Shown here: positions 49,564-58,657 of the stretch, in pieces | How the letters are laid out: the number at the start of each line of letters is the position of its first letter | Numbering within the stretch: position 1 is the first letter of the stretch | Origin: CAZMGG01 sp964565715 | GTDB lineage: Bacteria > Planctomycetota > UBA1135 > UBA2386 | Length of the DNA stretch: 62,297 nt | Direction of reading: 5' to 3' | Assembly (NCBI GenBank): GCA_964565715.1 | Contig: CAZMGG010000015.1 | Span: 1-62,297, forward strand | Position numbers and translations under genes: made by a program | Notes under the pieces: model-generated | Told to the model about the DNA's origin: nothing | What the model saw: the letters and a program-made list of their open reading frames with translations, nothing else | Database searches by the model: none

Positions 49564-52490
49564 GACCGCACCTCCCCGTCCTGGGTCGCGGTGAGCAGGG
49601 TCTGGTCCAGGTCGAGCGGCCGTTTCCAGGCCCGTTCGATCTCGGCGAGGCTCAGGGTGCAGAAGGCCTTGCCGCCGCCCTGCAACGTCACCGCCGGGCC
49701 GCTGGTCACCGTGCCGATCACCGCGTGCGGCGCCTCGCGCAGGTTGGCCCGCAGGTCGGCGAGGCGGTCGGGGGCGACCTCCAGCAGGAGGCGGCTCTGC
49801 GACTCGCTGAACAGGCGCCGTTCCGGCGGCAGCCCGGCGCTGGCGGGCACCTGGTCGAGATCGACCTCGGCGCCGAGCCGGCCGCCGAGCGCCATCTCGC
49901 ACAGCGCCGCGCCGAGCCCGCCCTCGGCGAGGTCGTGGGCGGCGAGCACGGCGCGGGCCTGGATGGCCCGGTGCACGCCGTGCAGCACGGCCCTGCCGCG
50001 GGCGGCGTCCACCCGCGGCGCGTTGGCTCCCAGTTCCCCCTTGGTCTTGTACCAGACCGAGCCGCCGCACTCGTCGGCGGTCAGTCCGACCAGCACCAGC
50101 AGGGAGCCCGCGCGCTTCAGGTCGGAGGTGAGCGTGCGGCCGACGTCGGCGATCACCGACAGGGCGGTGACCAGGATGCAGCCCGGGATCGAGATGGTGC
50201 GCTCGGCGGTGCGGAACTCGTTGTGCAGCGAGTCCTTGCCCGACACGAACGGCGTGCGGTAGGCGATCGCCAGCGCGCAGAGCGCCTCGGTGGCGCGCAC
50301 CAGCTCGCCGAGCTTGTGCGGCTCGCGGGTGTTGCCCCAGCAGTAGTTGTCGAGCACCGCGGTGTGATCGGGATCGCCGCCGGCGGCGACGATGTTGCGC
50401 ATCGCCTCGTCGAGCGCGCACTCGGCCATCGCCGCCGGATCGATCTTCGAGTAGCGCGGGTTGAGGCCGTTGCCGAGCACCACGCCGCGGCGGGAGCCGA
50501 GCTTGGGCGCCAGCACGGCGGCGTCGGCGGGGCCGTCGTGGTGCACGCCGCACAGCGGCTTGCCGGCGGAACCGGCCTGCACCTCGTGGTCGTACTGGCG
50601 GATCACCCACTCCTTGGAGCAGACGGCGAAGTCGGCCAGCACCGCCAGCAGGGCCGCCTTGGGGTCGCGTTCGGGGGGCAGTACCGGCTCCCGCAGGCGC
50701 GGTGGCGTCCAGGTGGCCTGGCGCTCGCGGATCGGCAGGCCCTTGTGCAGGAAGTGCAGGTCCAGGTCGGCGTGCACGGTGCCCCGGTGGCGCACGACGA
50801 GCCGGCCGCTGTCGGTGAAGCGGCCGAGCACGGTGGCCTCGCAGGCCTCCTCGCGGCAGACCTGCAGCACGCGTTCCAGCCGGTCCTGGGGCACCGACAG
50901 CACCATCCGTTCCTGCGCCTCGCTGATCCAGATCTCCCAGGGCGCGAGGCCCTGGTACTTGAGGGGGGCGTCCTGCAGTTCGACGTCGGCGCCGAGCCCC
51001 TCGGCCATCTCGCCGATCGCCGAGCTGAAGCCGCCCGCGCCGCAGTCGGTGATCGCCGAGAACAGGTCCAGCTCGGCGCAGCGCAGCACCGCGTCCATCG
51101 CCTTGCGTTCGGTGATCGGGTCGCCGATCTGCACGGCGCCGGAGCTCTGCTTCTCGCTCTCGGTGTGCAGCTCCAGCGAGCTGAAGGTGGCGCCGTGGAT
51201 GCCGTCGCGGCCGGTGCGGCCGCCCAGCGCGACGATGGCGTCGCCGCTCCGGGCCGCCTTCTGCGCCCGCGCCGTCGGCAGGATGCCGAGGTTGCCGACG
51301 TAGACCAGCGGGTTGCCGACGAAGTCCTCGTCGAAGTGGATGCTGCCGTTCACCGTCGGGATGCCCATCGGGTTGCCGTAGTCGCGGACGCCGGCGACGA
51401 CGCCCTGCAGCACGGTGCGCGGGTGCAGGCAGCCCGGCGGCACCTTGCCGGCCGGCAGGTCGGGCGGCGCGAAGCAGAACACGTCGGTGCTGGCGATCGG
51501 CCGGGCGCCGAGTCCCGTGCCCAGCACGTCGCGGATCACGCCGCCGACGCCGGTGCCGGCGCCGCCGAACGGCTCGATCGCCGACGGCCGGTTGTGGGTC
51601 TCGACCTTGATGCAGACCGAGTCCTCGTCGTCGAAGCGGATCACGCCGGCGTTGTCGACGAACACGCTGACGCAGAAGTCGCGGTCGAGCGTGTGGGTGA
51701 CGTGGGCGATCGTCGACTTCAGCAGGTTGTCGTAGAGCCGCTCCTCGCCGGTGCCGGCGTCGCGGAAGCGGACGCGGCCGGTGAGCGTCTTGTGCTTGCA
51801 GTGCTCCGACCAGGTCTGCGCCAGCGTCTCCAGTTCCATCTGGCTCGGCGCGCGACCGAGCTGCTGGTAGTGGCGCTGGATCGCCAGCATCTCCGGGCCA
51901 TCCAGGGCGAGGCCGCCCTTCTGCGACAGCCCGAGCAGCGCCGGTTCGTCGAGGCCCTGCAGCGTCACCTCGTTGCGGCCGAGGTCGGGCTGGCCGCCGG
52001 GGCCCGGCAGGCCAGGCGGCAGGCGGTCGGTGAGGATCTCCTGGATCACGTCGTTGGCCAGCGCGCGGCGGGCGGCCTGCAGGAGACCCTCGGCCGGCAC
52101 GTCACCGTGCACGTCGAAGGCGACGTAGGCCGCGGCCGGCACCTCGGGCAGGCCGCTGTCGACCAGTGCCTTCTGCACCGAGTGGCCGACCGGGTCGGTG
52201 ACGCCGGGCCTTCGCACCACGCTGACGCGGTGGCCGTCCGCCGGGCGGGCGTCGGCCGCAGCCGTCGGGGCGTGGATCTCGACCTGGTCGGTGACCGGGT
52301 CGGCCAGCACCGCGCGGGCGAAGCGGGTGACCTGGGTCTCGGTCAGCGCGGCGCCCAGCAGGAAGCCGCGCCGCGAGCGGACCGAACGCACGCCGGCGAG
52401 ACCGTGCCGTTCCAGGGCGCGCTGGGCTCCCGACCCCGCCGGATCGGGATGTTCGGGGGCAACCAGGATCTCGACGCGCCAGGCCTGCAT
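49560..52490 (-). CDS. purL: PurL, FGAM synthetase large subunit with PurS-like N-terminus
   Basis: A 976-residue enzyme, longer than the about 740-residue small PurL and shorter than the about 1290-residue fused form. Residues 1-75 and 88-165 each read as a PurS-like ferredoxin-fold domain ('VEILVAPEHPDPAGSGAQRA', 'VSVVRRPGVTDPVGHSVQKA'), so PurS appears fused twice in front of PurL. The catalytic part has 'LAQTWSEHCKHKT', 'ETHNRPSAIEPFGGAGTGVG' and 'VAAGGDPDHTAVLDNYCWGN'. No glutaminase domain is attached; PurQ is the next gene. It converts FGAR, glutamine and ATP to FGAM. Confidence 0.92.
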   Translation of the reverse strand: MQAWRVEILVAPEHPDPAGSGAQRALERHGLAGVRSVRSRRGFLLGAALTETQVTRFARAVLADPVTDQVEIHAPTAAADARPADGHRVSVVRRPGVTDPVGHSVQKALVDSGLPEVPAAAYVAFDVHGDVPAEGLLQAARRALANDVIQEILTDRLPPGLPGPGGQPDLGRNEVTLQGLDEPALLGLSQKGGLALDGPEMLAIQRHYQQLGRAPSQMELETLAQTWSEHCKHKTLTGRVRFRDAGTGEERLYDNLLKSTIAHVTHTLDRDFCVSVFVDNAGVIRFDDEDSVCIKVETHNRPSAIEPFGGAGTGVGGVIRDVLGTGLGARPIASTDVFCFAPPDLPAGKVPPGCLHPRTVLQGVVAGVRDYGNPMGIPTVNGSIHFDEDFVGNPLVYVGNLGILPTARAQKAARSGDAIVALGGRTGRDGIHGATFSSLELHTESEKQSSGAVQIGDPITERKAMDAVLRCAELDLFSAITDCGAGGFSSAIGEMAEGLGADVELQDAPLKYQGLAPWEIWISEAQERMVLSVPQDRLERVLQVCREEACEATVLGRFTDSGRLVVRHRGTVHADLDLHFLHKGLPIRERQATWTPPRLREPVLPPERDPKAALLAVLADFAVCSKEWVIRQYDHEVQAGSAGKPLCGVHHDGPADAAVLAPKLGSRRGVVLGNGLNPRYSKIDPAAMAECALDEAMRNIVAAGGDPDHTAVLDNYCWGNTREPHKLGELVRATEALCALAIAYRTPFVSGKDSLHNEFRTAERTISIPGCILVTALSVIADVGRTLTSDLKRAGSLLVLVGLTADECGGSVWYKTKGELGANAPRVDAARGRAVLHGVHRAIQARAVLAAHDLAEGGLGAALCEMALGGRLGAEVDLDQVPASAGLPPERRLFSESQSRLLLEVAPDRLADLRANLREAPHAVIGTVTSGPAVTLQGGGKAFCTLSLAEIERAWKRPLDLDQTLLTATQDGEVRS

Positions 52491-52558
52491 CCGCGCACGA
52501 TGCCGGCCTGGGGGAGGCGGTGCAAGCGATCTGGCGGTGGCGGCCGGGGCGACGCTGC

Positions 52559-55324
52559 CTAGCGGCCGCGGCGGCCTTCGGGAGCGGCCGCCCAGGCCCT
52601 GGCGGCAGCCTTCTGCAGGCTGTTCCACGGCAGCGCCGGCAGGGGCAGCGGCGGGCCCTGGCCCGCCTCCGGGTGCTTGGCGTCGCCGTGCTCGTGCGGG
52701 ATCCCCGCTGGCGGCGGCGGCACGACGAACGAGTCCCACAGGCGGAGGCGGGCGCCGGACTCCAGCCGCAGGGCCTCGCCGTGCTCGGGGATGCGGCAGC
52801 GGTAGGCCAGCAGGTCGCCGGAGCGCCGCCGGCCGGCGGTGGCGGCGAGCGGCACCGCGCACCCGGTGATGGTCGCCTGGGCGAGCACGAGGTGGGCGCC
52901 GTTGCCGGCGATGGCGCCCTTGCCGCAGCGGGCGAGGGCGCCGCCGACCCAGAGCAGGCGGGCGTCGCCGCTCACCTGCAGGCCCTGGCGGTGCTCGCTC
53001 AGCGTGCCGCCCGAGAGCACCGTGGTGCCCGCGGTGACCAGCAGGCCGGTCGGCTGGCCCTGGGCGGCGAGGTCCTGCCCTTCGACGGTGGCGTGCATCA
53101 GCTCGAGCCCGATGCCGCCGCCTTCGAACCGGCAGCCATCGAGGCGTGCGGCGGCGGCGGCGATGCGCACGGCGGCGGGTGCGCCGGCGGTGCGGAAGGT
53201 GCAGCCGGCGAGTTCCACGTCCTGGCCGCCGTGCACCGACACCATCGCCGGGAAGCTGAGCATGCCCCGCTGCCCCTGGCCGCCGGCGCCGCCTTCGACG
53301 TGACAGTGGTGCAGCCGGGAACCCTGGATGCCGGGTCCCAGCAGGGCGAGGGCGCCCCAGGGTGCGCCCGGTTCTGCGGCGACGATCCGGATCGGCGCCT
53401 CGGCGTTGCCGCGCGCGTCGAGCCGGCCGCTGACGATCAGGCTGGCGCCGGGCGCGAGCCGCACGGTGGTGCCCGGCGCCAGGGTCAGGTCTTCCACCCG
53501 CAGGGTCTCGCGGACGTCGATCTGGCCGGACCAGCGGGTGGTGGGCGCCGGCGGCCGGTGGGCGAGCAGCAGCACCGGTTCGGCGTCGAACGTGCCGCTC
53601 GCGAGCGGCCGCCAGACGCCGTCGCCGCGGTCCACCGCCACGTCGTCGATCGGCGGGTGCAGGGCGCCGCCGCCGCGGTAGCGCACGCCATAGGCGGTCG
53701 GCAGCACCTCGCGGCTGAAGATGCGGAGGTAGCCGTGCTCCACCCGAGGGAATGGCCGGAGCTGCGCCATCAGGCCGGGTTCGACGACGATCTCGGTGCC
53801 GCCCTCGCGCACCGAGGTCGGCACGACGTTCCAGGCGACGCCGTCCGTGCCCGGCACGCCGATCGCCAGTTCGGTCGTCGGGCTCGTGGTCGTGCCCGCC
53901 GGCAGGCGCAGCCGCAGGCGTTGGATCGGCAGCCGATCCGCCACCTGCAGCCAGCGGACCTGGTCGGCGCCTTGGTGCCACAGGACCGGCGCCGCGTCCT
54001 CGACGAAGGCCTTCCTCACCGCCTGGAAGACGCCGCCGACGAAGGCCGGCAGCTCGCCCAGCACCCGCGCCACCAGGGCGTGGTCCGGCGGCCGCAGGAA
54101 CGCGTCGAGCCGGGCGGCATCGCTGGCCAGCGCCGCCAGGGCGGCGGTTTCGGCCAGGAACGCGTCGGCGGTGCCGTCGGCGAAGAAGGTCCGCAGCGCC
54201 GCCTGGCGGGCCTGCAGGAAGCGGGAGTTGCCCATCAGCGCCACCAGCAGGCGCGACACCTCGGGATCCAGCGACGGCGTCGAGGGCCGTTCCGGATCGA
54301 AGTTGCCCCAGGCATTGGCGTCCCACAGGATCGGTTCGAAGCGGGCCCGCAGCGGATCGAAGTAGAGCCGCCAGTTGTGGCTCTCGTCGTGATGCACGCT
54401 CTGCAGCAGCGTGGTGAGCGCGGCGAAGCGGGCGAAGGCATCCAGGTCGAGGAGTTGCTCCAGCGCCGCCTGGGTGGCCGGCCCCGGCGGGTGCGACAGC
54501 AGCGCGCACAGCCGGCGCAGGGGCTCGTGGTCGTCGGCCGGCCGGTTCGGATCGGCGGCCGCCTTCGGCCACAGGCCCGGGTGGTCGAAGACGTGGTTGG
54601 TGATGCCCTGCCAGGCGTCCTTGGCGATCAGCTCGCCGGTGTAGACGTCGCCGGGCGGGCGGCCGTGCGCCGCCAGCAGGTCCTCGTCGATCTGCTGCAG
54701 CAGCACGTGCAGGCCGCGGGGCCGGCCGTTGATCTGCACCTGCACCAGCTCGGCGCGCGGCGCCAGCACGCGCAGGTGCCCGGCGAGCCGGCAGGCCAGC
54801 ACGTCGTTGATCTGCGTCGTCGCCTTCGGCGCGATCAGGTGGAAGGTGCGCAGCGAGTCGAGTTCGCGCTGCTTCTTCAGGCGCACCCGCAGGGACTTCT
54901 TCGGGTAGGCCCAGTGCAGGTGGAAGTCGCCGCGATACCGCACCTCGACCGGCCAGCGGCCGCCGCCGTGGTCCAGTTCGCCGTCGACGTCGGTGAAGCC
55001 CGAGTGGGGCAGGTTGCCGTCCAGGGCGGCGAGGCTCGCCGCCGGCACCACCAGGTCGATCACCGGCACGCCGTCGTGGTGGCCCTTGCCGCGCAGGCTG
55101 AGGCTGAGGGTGCGGGCGAGGTGGCGGGCGTGGTCGGCGCCGTCGGTGGCCCAGCCGAACGGATGCGGCCGCACGTCGTAGCGCAGCCGGAAGGCGCCGA
55201 AGGTGGGTGCGAAGGTCACCAGCCAGTGCACGAAGAACCAGGCGATCGGCACGGTGACGAGCCAGCTCCAGCGCCAGAGCAGGCCGAGCAGGCCGAGCGG
55301 CGAACGGGGCGCGCGCACCTTCAT
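52559..55324 (-). CDS. Membrane-anchored CotH-like kinase with right-handed beta-helix
   Basis: A 921-residue protein. A hydrophobic segment near 12-36 ('LLGLLWRWSWLVTVPIAW') anchors it. Residues about 95-400 follow the CotH/CotH-like kinase family: 'VRYRGDFHLHWAYPKKSLRV' and 'LHVLLQQIDEDLLAAHG', then 'FEPILWDANAWGNFD', the Asp-rich segment of the CotH metal site. Residues about 620-900 are Gly-rich repeats that fit a right-handed beta-helix ('LDGCRFEGGGIGLELMHATV'). CotH proteins phosphorylate other proteins in Bacillus; the role in planctomycetes is unknown. It overlaps the upstream partner's stop (ATGA). Confidence 0.75.
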   Translation of the reverse strand: MKVRAPRSPLGLLGLLWRWSWLVTVPIAWFFVHWLVTFAPTFGAFRLRYDVRPHPFGWATDGADHARHLARTLSLSLRGKGHHDGVPVIDLVVPAASLAALDGNLPHSGFTDVDGELDHGGGRWPVEVRYRGDFHLHWAYPKKSLRVRLKKQRELDSLRTFHLIAPKATTQINDVLACRLAGHLRVLAPRAELVQVQINGRPRGLHVLLQQIDEDLLAAHGRPPGDVYTGELIAKDAWQGITNHVFDHPGLWPKAAADPNRPADDHEPLRRLCALLSHPPGPATQAALEQLLDLDAFARFAALTTLLQSVHHDESHNWRLYFDPLRARFEPILWDANAWGNFDPERPSTPSLDPEVSRLLVALMGNSRFLQARQAALRTFFADGTADAFLAETAALAALASDAARLDAFLRPPDHALVARVLGELPAFVGGVFQAVRKAFVEDAAPVLWHQGADQVRWLQVADRLPIQRLRLRLPAGTTTSPTTELAIGVPGTDGVAWNVVPTSVREGGTEIVVEPGLMAQLRPFPRVEHGYLRIFSREVLPTAYGVRYRGGGALHPPIDDVAVDRGDGVWRPLASGTFDAEPVLLLAHRPPAPTTRWSGQIDVRETLRVEDLTLAPGTTVRLAPGASLIVSGRLDARGNAEAPIRIVAAEPGAPWGALALLGPGIQGSRLHHCHVEGGAGGQGQRGMLSFPAMVSVHGGQDVELAGCTFRTAGAPAAVRIAAAAARLDGCRFEGGGIGLELMHATVEGQDLAAQGQPTGLLVTAGTTVLSGGTLSEHRQGLQVSGDARLLWVGGALARCGKGAIAGNGAHLVLAQATITGCAVPLAATAGRRRSGDLLAYRCRIPEHGEALRLESGARLRLWDSFVVPPPPAGIPHEHGDAKHPEAGQGPPLPLPALPWNSLQKAAARAWAAAPEGRRGR

Positions 55325-56739
55325 CGCAGGATGCCCTCGATCACCAACCCGCGCAGCCGCACCGGCGCCGGCAGGCGCCAGGTCAGCGAGGGCCCGGGTC
55401 CGGTGGTGCACGAATCGCCGGCGTCGTCGCGATCGACGGCGACGGCGGCGGTGGGGTACACCGGCAGCTCCAGTTCGCCTTCGGCGGTGCGCACCACGAC
55501 GCGCCGCAGTTGGAACGCCACCTCGGCGGACGTTCCGGGCAGCAGTCGCACCGCATCGGCCTCGCCGTCCAGCTCGGCCGCCAGCGTGAACCGGCGGCCA
55601 TCGGCGAGCGCGGGACCGAAGTCGGCGCGCAGCGCCTGCTGGCGTTCCTCGGCGAAGCCGGCGCCGGCGCTGCTCCACGCCACCTTCGCCGCGTCGGTCA
55701 GGATCTGCTGGCTGCGGTGGTGGCGCAGCGTCTGCACCGCGGCCAGGTCGCCGTCGCTGCGCAGCGCCGCCAGCAGGCGCGGGCCGATCGGATCGCCGAG
55801 CCAGTCGCGGAACGCGGGCTCCGGCGCGGTGGCGGGGTGGAAGCGCAGCTCGGCGGCCCGGCCCGAGGCCGGCAGCGGTGCCGGCAGCGCGCAGTGCAGC
55901 GTCCTTGCCTGCGCCGGATCGGCGGTCGGCACCAGTGCGGCGGGTCCTTCGCCGGGATCGAGCAGGAGCAGGCGAGGCTGGCGGGCGAGCACCAGGGGCG
56001 GCAGCACGAAGTGCAGCGCGGTGGCCTGGGCCGGCAGGCGCACGCCCGCGCGGGCCGTGCCGTCGGCGGCCACCACCAGCGGCAGCAGCGCCTGCTGCAC
56101 CGCCGGATCGCCCTGCGGTGCGGCGTCCCAGGTCATCGTCAGGGTCCAGCCGGGCGGCGTCCGCAGGTGGCGGGCGAGGCAGCGGGCCGCCGCCAGCCAT
56201 TCGCCGGACGCCGCGTAGAGCGGCAGCAGCCGGCGGAGCACGTCCGCCGCCTCCGGCAGCAGCGCCAGGCTCTCCTCCAGCAGCCGCCGGCCCTCGCCGC
56301 GCAGGTCCGGCCGCAGGAGCAGCCGGTCCACCAGGTCGAGCCGCAGGGTCAGGTCCTGGGGGTTGGCGGCGGCCAGTTCGTGCCGCAGCACCAGCGCCTC
56401 CTCGGCCCGGCCCTGCAGTTCGAGCGCCTCGGCCAGCAGCCGCGTGGCGACGTCGTGCAACGCCGCCTGCCGGTCGCCCGGATGGAAACCGGCGAAGGCC
56501 TCGCGCAGGGCGCGGAACTCCGGCTCGGCCACCGCCGGCTCCGCCACCACCCGTTGCGCCGCCGCCAGCAGGCGCGCCTGCGGCGCGGCGAACCGGTGGT
56601 CTTCCAGCCGCTGGTCCAGCCACGCCACCAGGTCCGGTCGCGTCTGGTAGACGACCCAGGTGGCGATCGCCAGCAGGGCGACCAGCAGGGCCAGCAGGCG
56701 CGCGCCGTGCAGCAGCAGGGACAGGACTCCGCGGCGCAT
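55321..56739 (-). CDS. Membrane-anchored TPR-like partner of the CotH gene
   Basis: A 472-residue protein. The N-terminus has a transmembrane helix (about 10-35, 'ALLVALLAIATWVVY'), then helical repeats of TPR character (about 75-200: 'LLAEALELQGRAEEALVLRH', 'RLLEESLALLPEAADVLRRL'). The C-terminal half is beta-rich, with 'HFVLPPLVLARQPRLLLLDP' and no known domain. ATG at 56739 is chosen because TAGGAT (56755-56750) lies 10 bases upstream; an ATG at 56751 lies within that element. Its stop overlaps the CotH start, so the two are one translational unit. Confidence 0.65.
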   Translation of the reverse strand: MRRGVLSLLLHGARLLALLVALLAIATWVVYQTRPDLVAWLDQRLEDHRFAAPQARLLAAAQRVVAEPAVAEPEFRALREAFAGFHPGDRQAALHDVATRLLAEALELQGRAEEALVLRHELAAANPQDLTLRLDLVDRLLLRPDLRGEGRRLLEESLALLPEAADVLRRLLPLYAASGEWLAAARCLARHLRTPPGWTLTMTWDAAPQGDPAVQQALLPLVVAADGTARAGVRLPAQATALHFVLPPLVLARQPRLLLLDPGEGPAALVPTADPAQARTLHCALPAPLPASGRAAELRFHPATAPEPAFRDWLGDPIGPRLLAALRSDGDLAAVQTLRHHRSQQILTDAAKVAWSSAGAGFAEERQQALRADFGPALADGRRFTLAAELDGEADAVRLLPGTSAEVAFQLRRVVVRTAEGELELPVYPTAAVAVDRDDAGDSCTTGPGPSLTWRLPAPVRLRGLVIEGILR

Positions 56740-56749
56740 GGAGGATCGC

Positions 56750-56755
56750 ATCCTA
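56750..56755 (-). promoter_or_regulatory. -10-like TAGGAT of the CotH operon
   Basis: TAGGAT on the minus strand, 10 bases upstream of the ATG at 56739; same spacing as several other genes here. Confidence 0.35.
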
Positions 56756-56798
56756 GCGAGGGCCGGGCCCGGGCCCAACTTCGCCGGCGGAGGATCGC

Positions 56799-56828
56799 TT
56801 GCCGCCGCCGCGCCGCTGGGCTTAGCCT
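56799..56828 (+). promoter_or_regulatory. Candidate sigma-70 promoter of accA
   Basis: TTGCCG (56799-56804), 18-base spacer, TAGCCT (56823-56828), 26 bases upstream of the ATG at 56855. Confidence 0.45.
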
Positions 56829-56854
56829 GTCGCGCCCCCGACCTCGGAACGCCC

Positions 56855-57838
56855 ATGACCGAACCCGCCACCAAGTCCGCCGTCCAGGACGGGCTCGCCT
56901 TCGAACGGCCGCTGCTCGAGCTCGAGCAGCGCATCCAGGAGCTGAAGAAGCTGGCCGCCAGCACCCACCTGGACCTGACCGGCGAACTGACGGCGCTGGA
57001 GGCGCGGCTGAAGAAGCAGACCGCCGAGGTCTACTCGCAGCTCACCGCCTGGGAGCGGGTCAACGTCGCGCGGCACGCCGACCGCCCGGTCACCGTCGAC
57101 TACATCCAGATGATGTGCGACGACTGGGTGGAACTGCACGGCGACCGCGTGTTCGGCGAGGACCGCGCCATCGCCACCGGCTTCGCCACCGTCAAGGGCG
57201 TGCGCTTCCTGCTGGTGGGGCACTGCAAGGGCAAGACCGTGAAGGAGCGCCTGGCCTGCAACTTCGGCTGCGCCCATCCCGAGGGCTACCGCAAGGCCCT
57301 GCAGAAGATGCAGCTCGCCGCCAAGCTGAAGCTGCCGATCGTCACCCTGATCAACACGCCGGGCGCCTACCCCGGCATCGGCGCCGAGGAGCGCGGCCAG
57401 GCTGCCGCCATCGCCCGCAACATCCTGGCGATGTTCGAGCTGCCGGTGCCCATCATCTCGATCGTGATCGGCGAGGGCGGCTCCGGCGGCGCGCTGGGCA
57501 TCGGCGTCGGCGACCGGGTGGCGATGATGGAGAACGCCTACTACTCGGTGATCTCCCCCGAGGGCTGCGCGGCGATCCTGTGGAAGAGCGGCGAGAAGGC
57601 CCCGGACGCCGCCGAGGCCCTGAAGCTGACCAGCGCCGACCTGCTGCGCCTCGGGCTGGTCGACGAGGTCATCGAGGAGCCGCTCGGCGGCGCCCACCGG
57701 GACCCGGCGGCCACCATCGCCACGGTGCGGGACCGGATCCTGGGCTGGATCGCCGAACTGCAGCAGAAGCCCACCGAGCAGCTCCTGGCCGAGCGCTACG
57801 CCAAGTTCCGTCGGATGGGAATGCCGATCGGCGGCTGA
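56855..57838 (+). CDS. accA: AccA, acetyl-CoA carboxylase carboxyltransferase alpha subunit
   Basis: A 327-residue enzyme subunit that transfers carboxyl from biotin to acetyl-CoA to give malonyl-CoA, starting fatty acid synthesis. 'YIQMMCDDWVELHGDRVFGE', 'TLINTPGAYPGIGAEERGQ' and 'IVIGEGGSGGALGIGVGDRV' are the alpha-subunit signatures of the crotonase-like fold; 'AYYSVISPEGCAAILWK' closes the active site. An N-terminal helical segment (10-55) is normal. Length is typical. The accD partner is not in the window. A hairpin follows, then a sigma factor operon. Confidence 0.95.
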   Translation: MTEPATKSAVQDGLAFERPLLELEQRIQELKKLAASTHLDLTGELTALEARLKKQTAEVYSQLTAWERVNVARHADRPVTVDYIQMMCDDWVELHGDRVFGEDRAIATGFATVKGVRFLLVGHCKGKTVKERLACNFGCAHPEGYRKALQKMQLAAKLKLPIVTLINTPGAYPGIGAEERGQAAAIARNILAMFELPVPIISIVIGEGGSGGALGIGVGDRVAMMENAYYSVISPEGCAAILWKSGEKAPDAAEALKLTSADLLRLGLVDEVIEEPLGGAHRDPAATIATVRDRILGWIAELQQKPTEQLLAERYAKFRRMGMPIGG

Positions 57839-57895
57839 GCGCGCCAACTCCGCGCCAACGCGCGGCCCCGCCGGCCCGTAGAGGGCGCGTTCCTG

Positions 57896-57927
57896 GCGGT
57901 CGGCTGGCGGCTGCCGCCGCCGACCGC
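57896..57927. terminator. Strong GC hairpin after accA
   Basis: GCGGTCGGC (57896-57904) pairs with GCCGACCGC (57919-57927); inside, GGCGG (57906-57910) pairs with CCGCC (57914-57918), leaving one bulged T and a 3-base loop. No T run follows, so a terminator is likely but not certain. It ends right at the -10-like TAGGCT of the next operon. Confidence 0.5.
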
Positions 57928-57933
57928 TAGGCT
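57928..57933 (+). promoter_or_regulatory. -10-like TAGGCT of the ECF sigma operon
   Basis: TAGGCT ends 16 bases before the ATG at 57950; the hairpin occupies the usual -35 and spacer region. Confidence 0.3.
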
Positions 57934-57949
57934 CTGCGCGCTCCACCCG

Positions 57950-58657
57950 ATGGCCCAACCCGACCCCGCCCTGCGCCTGCCCCCCGACCAGGCCTCGATC
58001 TGGCACGCCGCCCTGCCCCAGGGCATGGCCAGCAGCGTCGACCGGCTCGCCGCCAGCGACCAGGTGGCCGACGCCGAACTGGTGCGGGGCGCGCTCTGCC
58101 ACGACCAGGACGCCTTCGCCGCCCTGGTGGCGCGCTACCAGAAGCGCGCCTTCTGGATCGCCTTCCACGTGCTGGGCCGGGTCGAGGATGCCCGCGACGT
58201 GACCCAGGAGGCGTTCGCCCGCCTCTACCGCTCGCTCGATCGCTACGACTTCGCCCGCAGCTTCTACACCTGGTTCTATCGCATCGTCCTGAACCTGGCG
58301 ATCGACCAGCTCCGCAAGCAGAAGAGCGCGCGGGCCACCAGCCTCGACGAGTTCGCCAGCCTGCTGCCCGACGGCAGCGAGCACGAGGCGCCGGCGGCGG
58401 AGCGGGCCGAGGAGAAGAGCCAGGTCTGGCGCGTGCTGGACCGGCTGGACGACAAGTTCCGTTCGGTGCTGGTGCTGCGCGACATCCACGGCCTGAGCTG
58501 CCGGGAGATCGCGCCGATGCTGCGGGTGACGCACGCGACGGTGCGCTGGCGGCTGCATCGCGGCCGGCAGATGTTCAAGGAACACTGGGAACGACTGCAG
58601 GGCGGCTCCAGCGGCCACGGCCGCGATCACGATCGCGGCGGGAGCAACGAGCAGTGA
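57950..58657 (+). CDS. ECF-type RNA polymerase sigma factor
   Basis: A 235-residue sigma factor. Region 2 (about 58-125): 'AFAALVARYQKRAFWIAFHV', 'EDARDVTQEAFARLYRSLDR', 'FYTWFYRIVLNLAIDQLRK'. Region 4 (about 165-215): 'RSVLVLRDIHGLSCREIAPM' and 'VRWRLHRGRQMFKEHW'. A 45-residue N-terminal extension is atypical. Its stop overlaps the GTG of the anti-sigma gene, so both are co-translated. This is the second ECF factor in the window; promoter targets unknown. Confidence 0.9.
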   Translation: MAQPDPALRLPPDQASIWHAALPQGMASSVDRLAASDQVADAELVRGALCHDQDAFAALVARYQKRAFWIAFHVLGRVEDARDVTQEAFARLYRSLDRYDFARSFYTWFYRIVLNLAIDQLRKQKSARATSLDEFASLLPDGSEHEAPAAERAEEKSQVWRVLDRLDDKFRSVLVLRDIHGLSCREIAPMLRVTHATVRWRLHRGRQMFKEHWERLQGGSSGHGRDHDRGGSNEQ

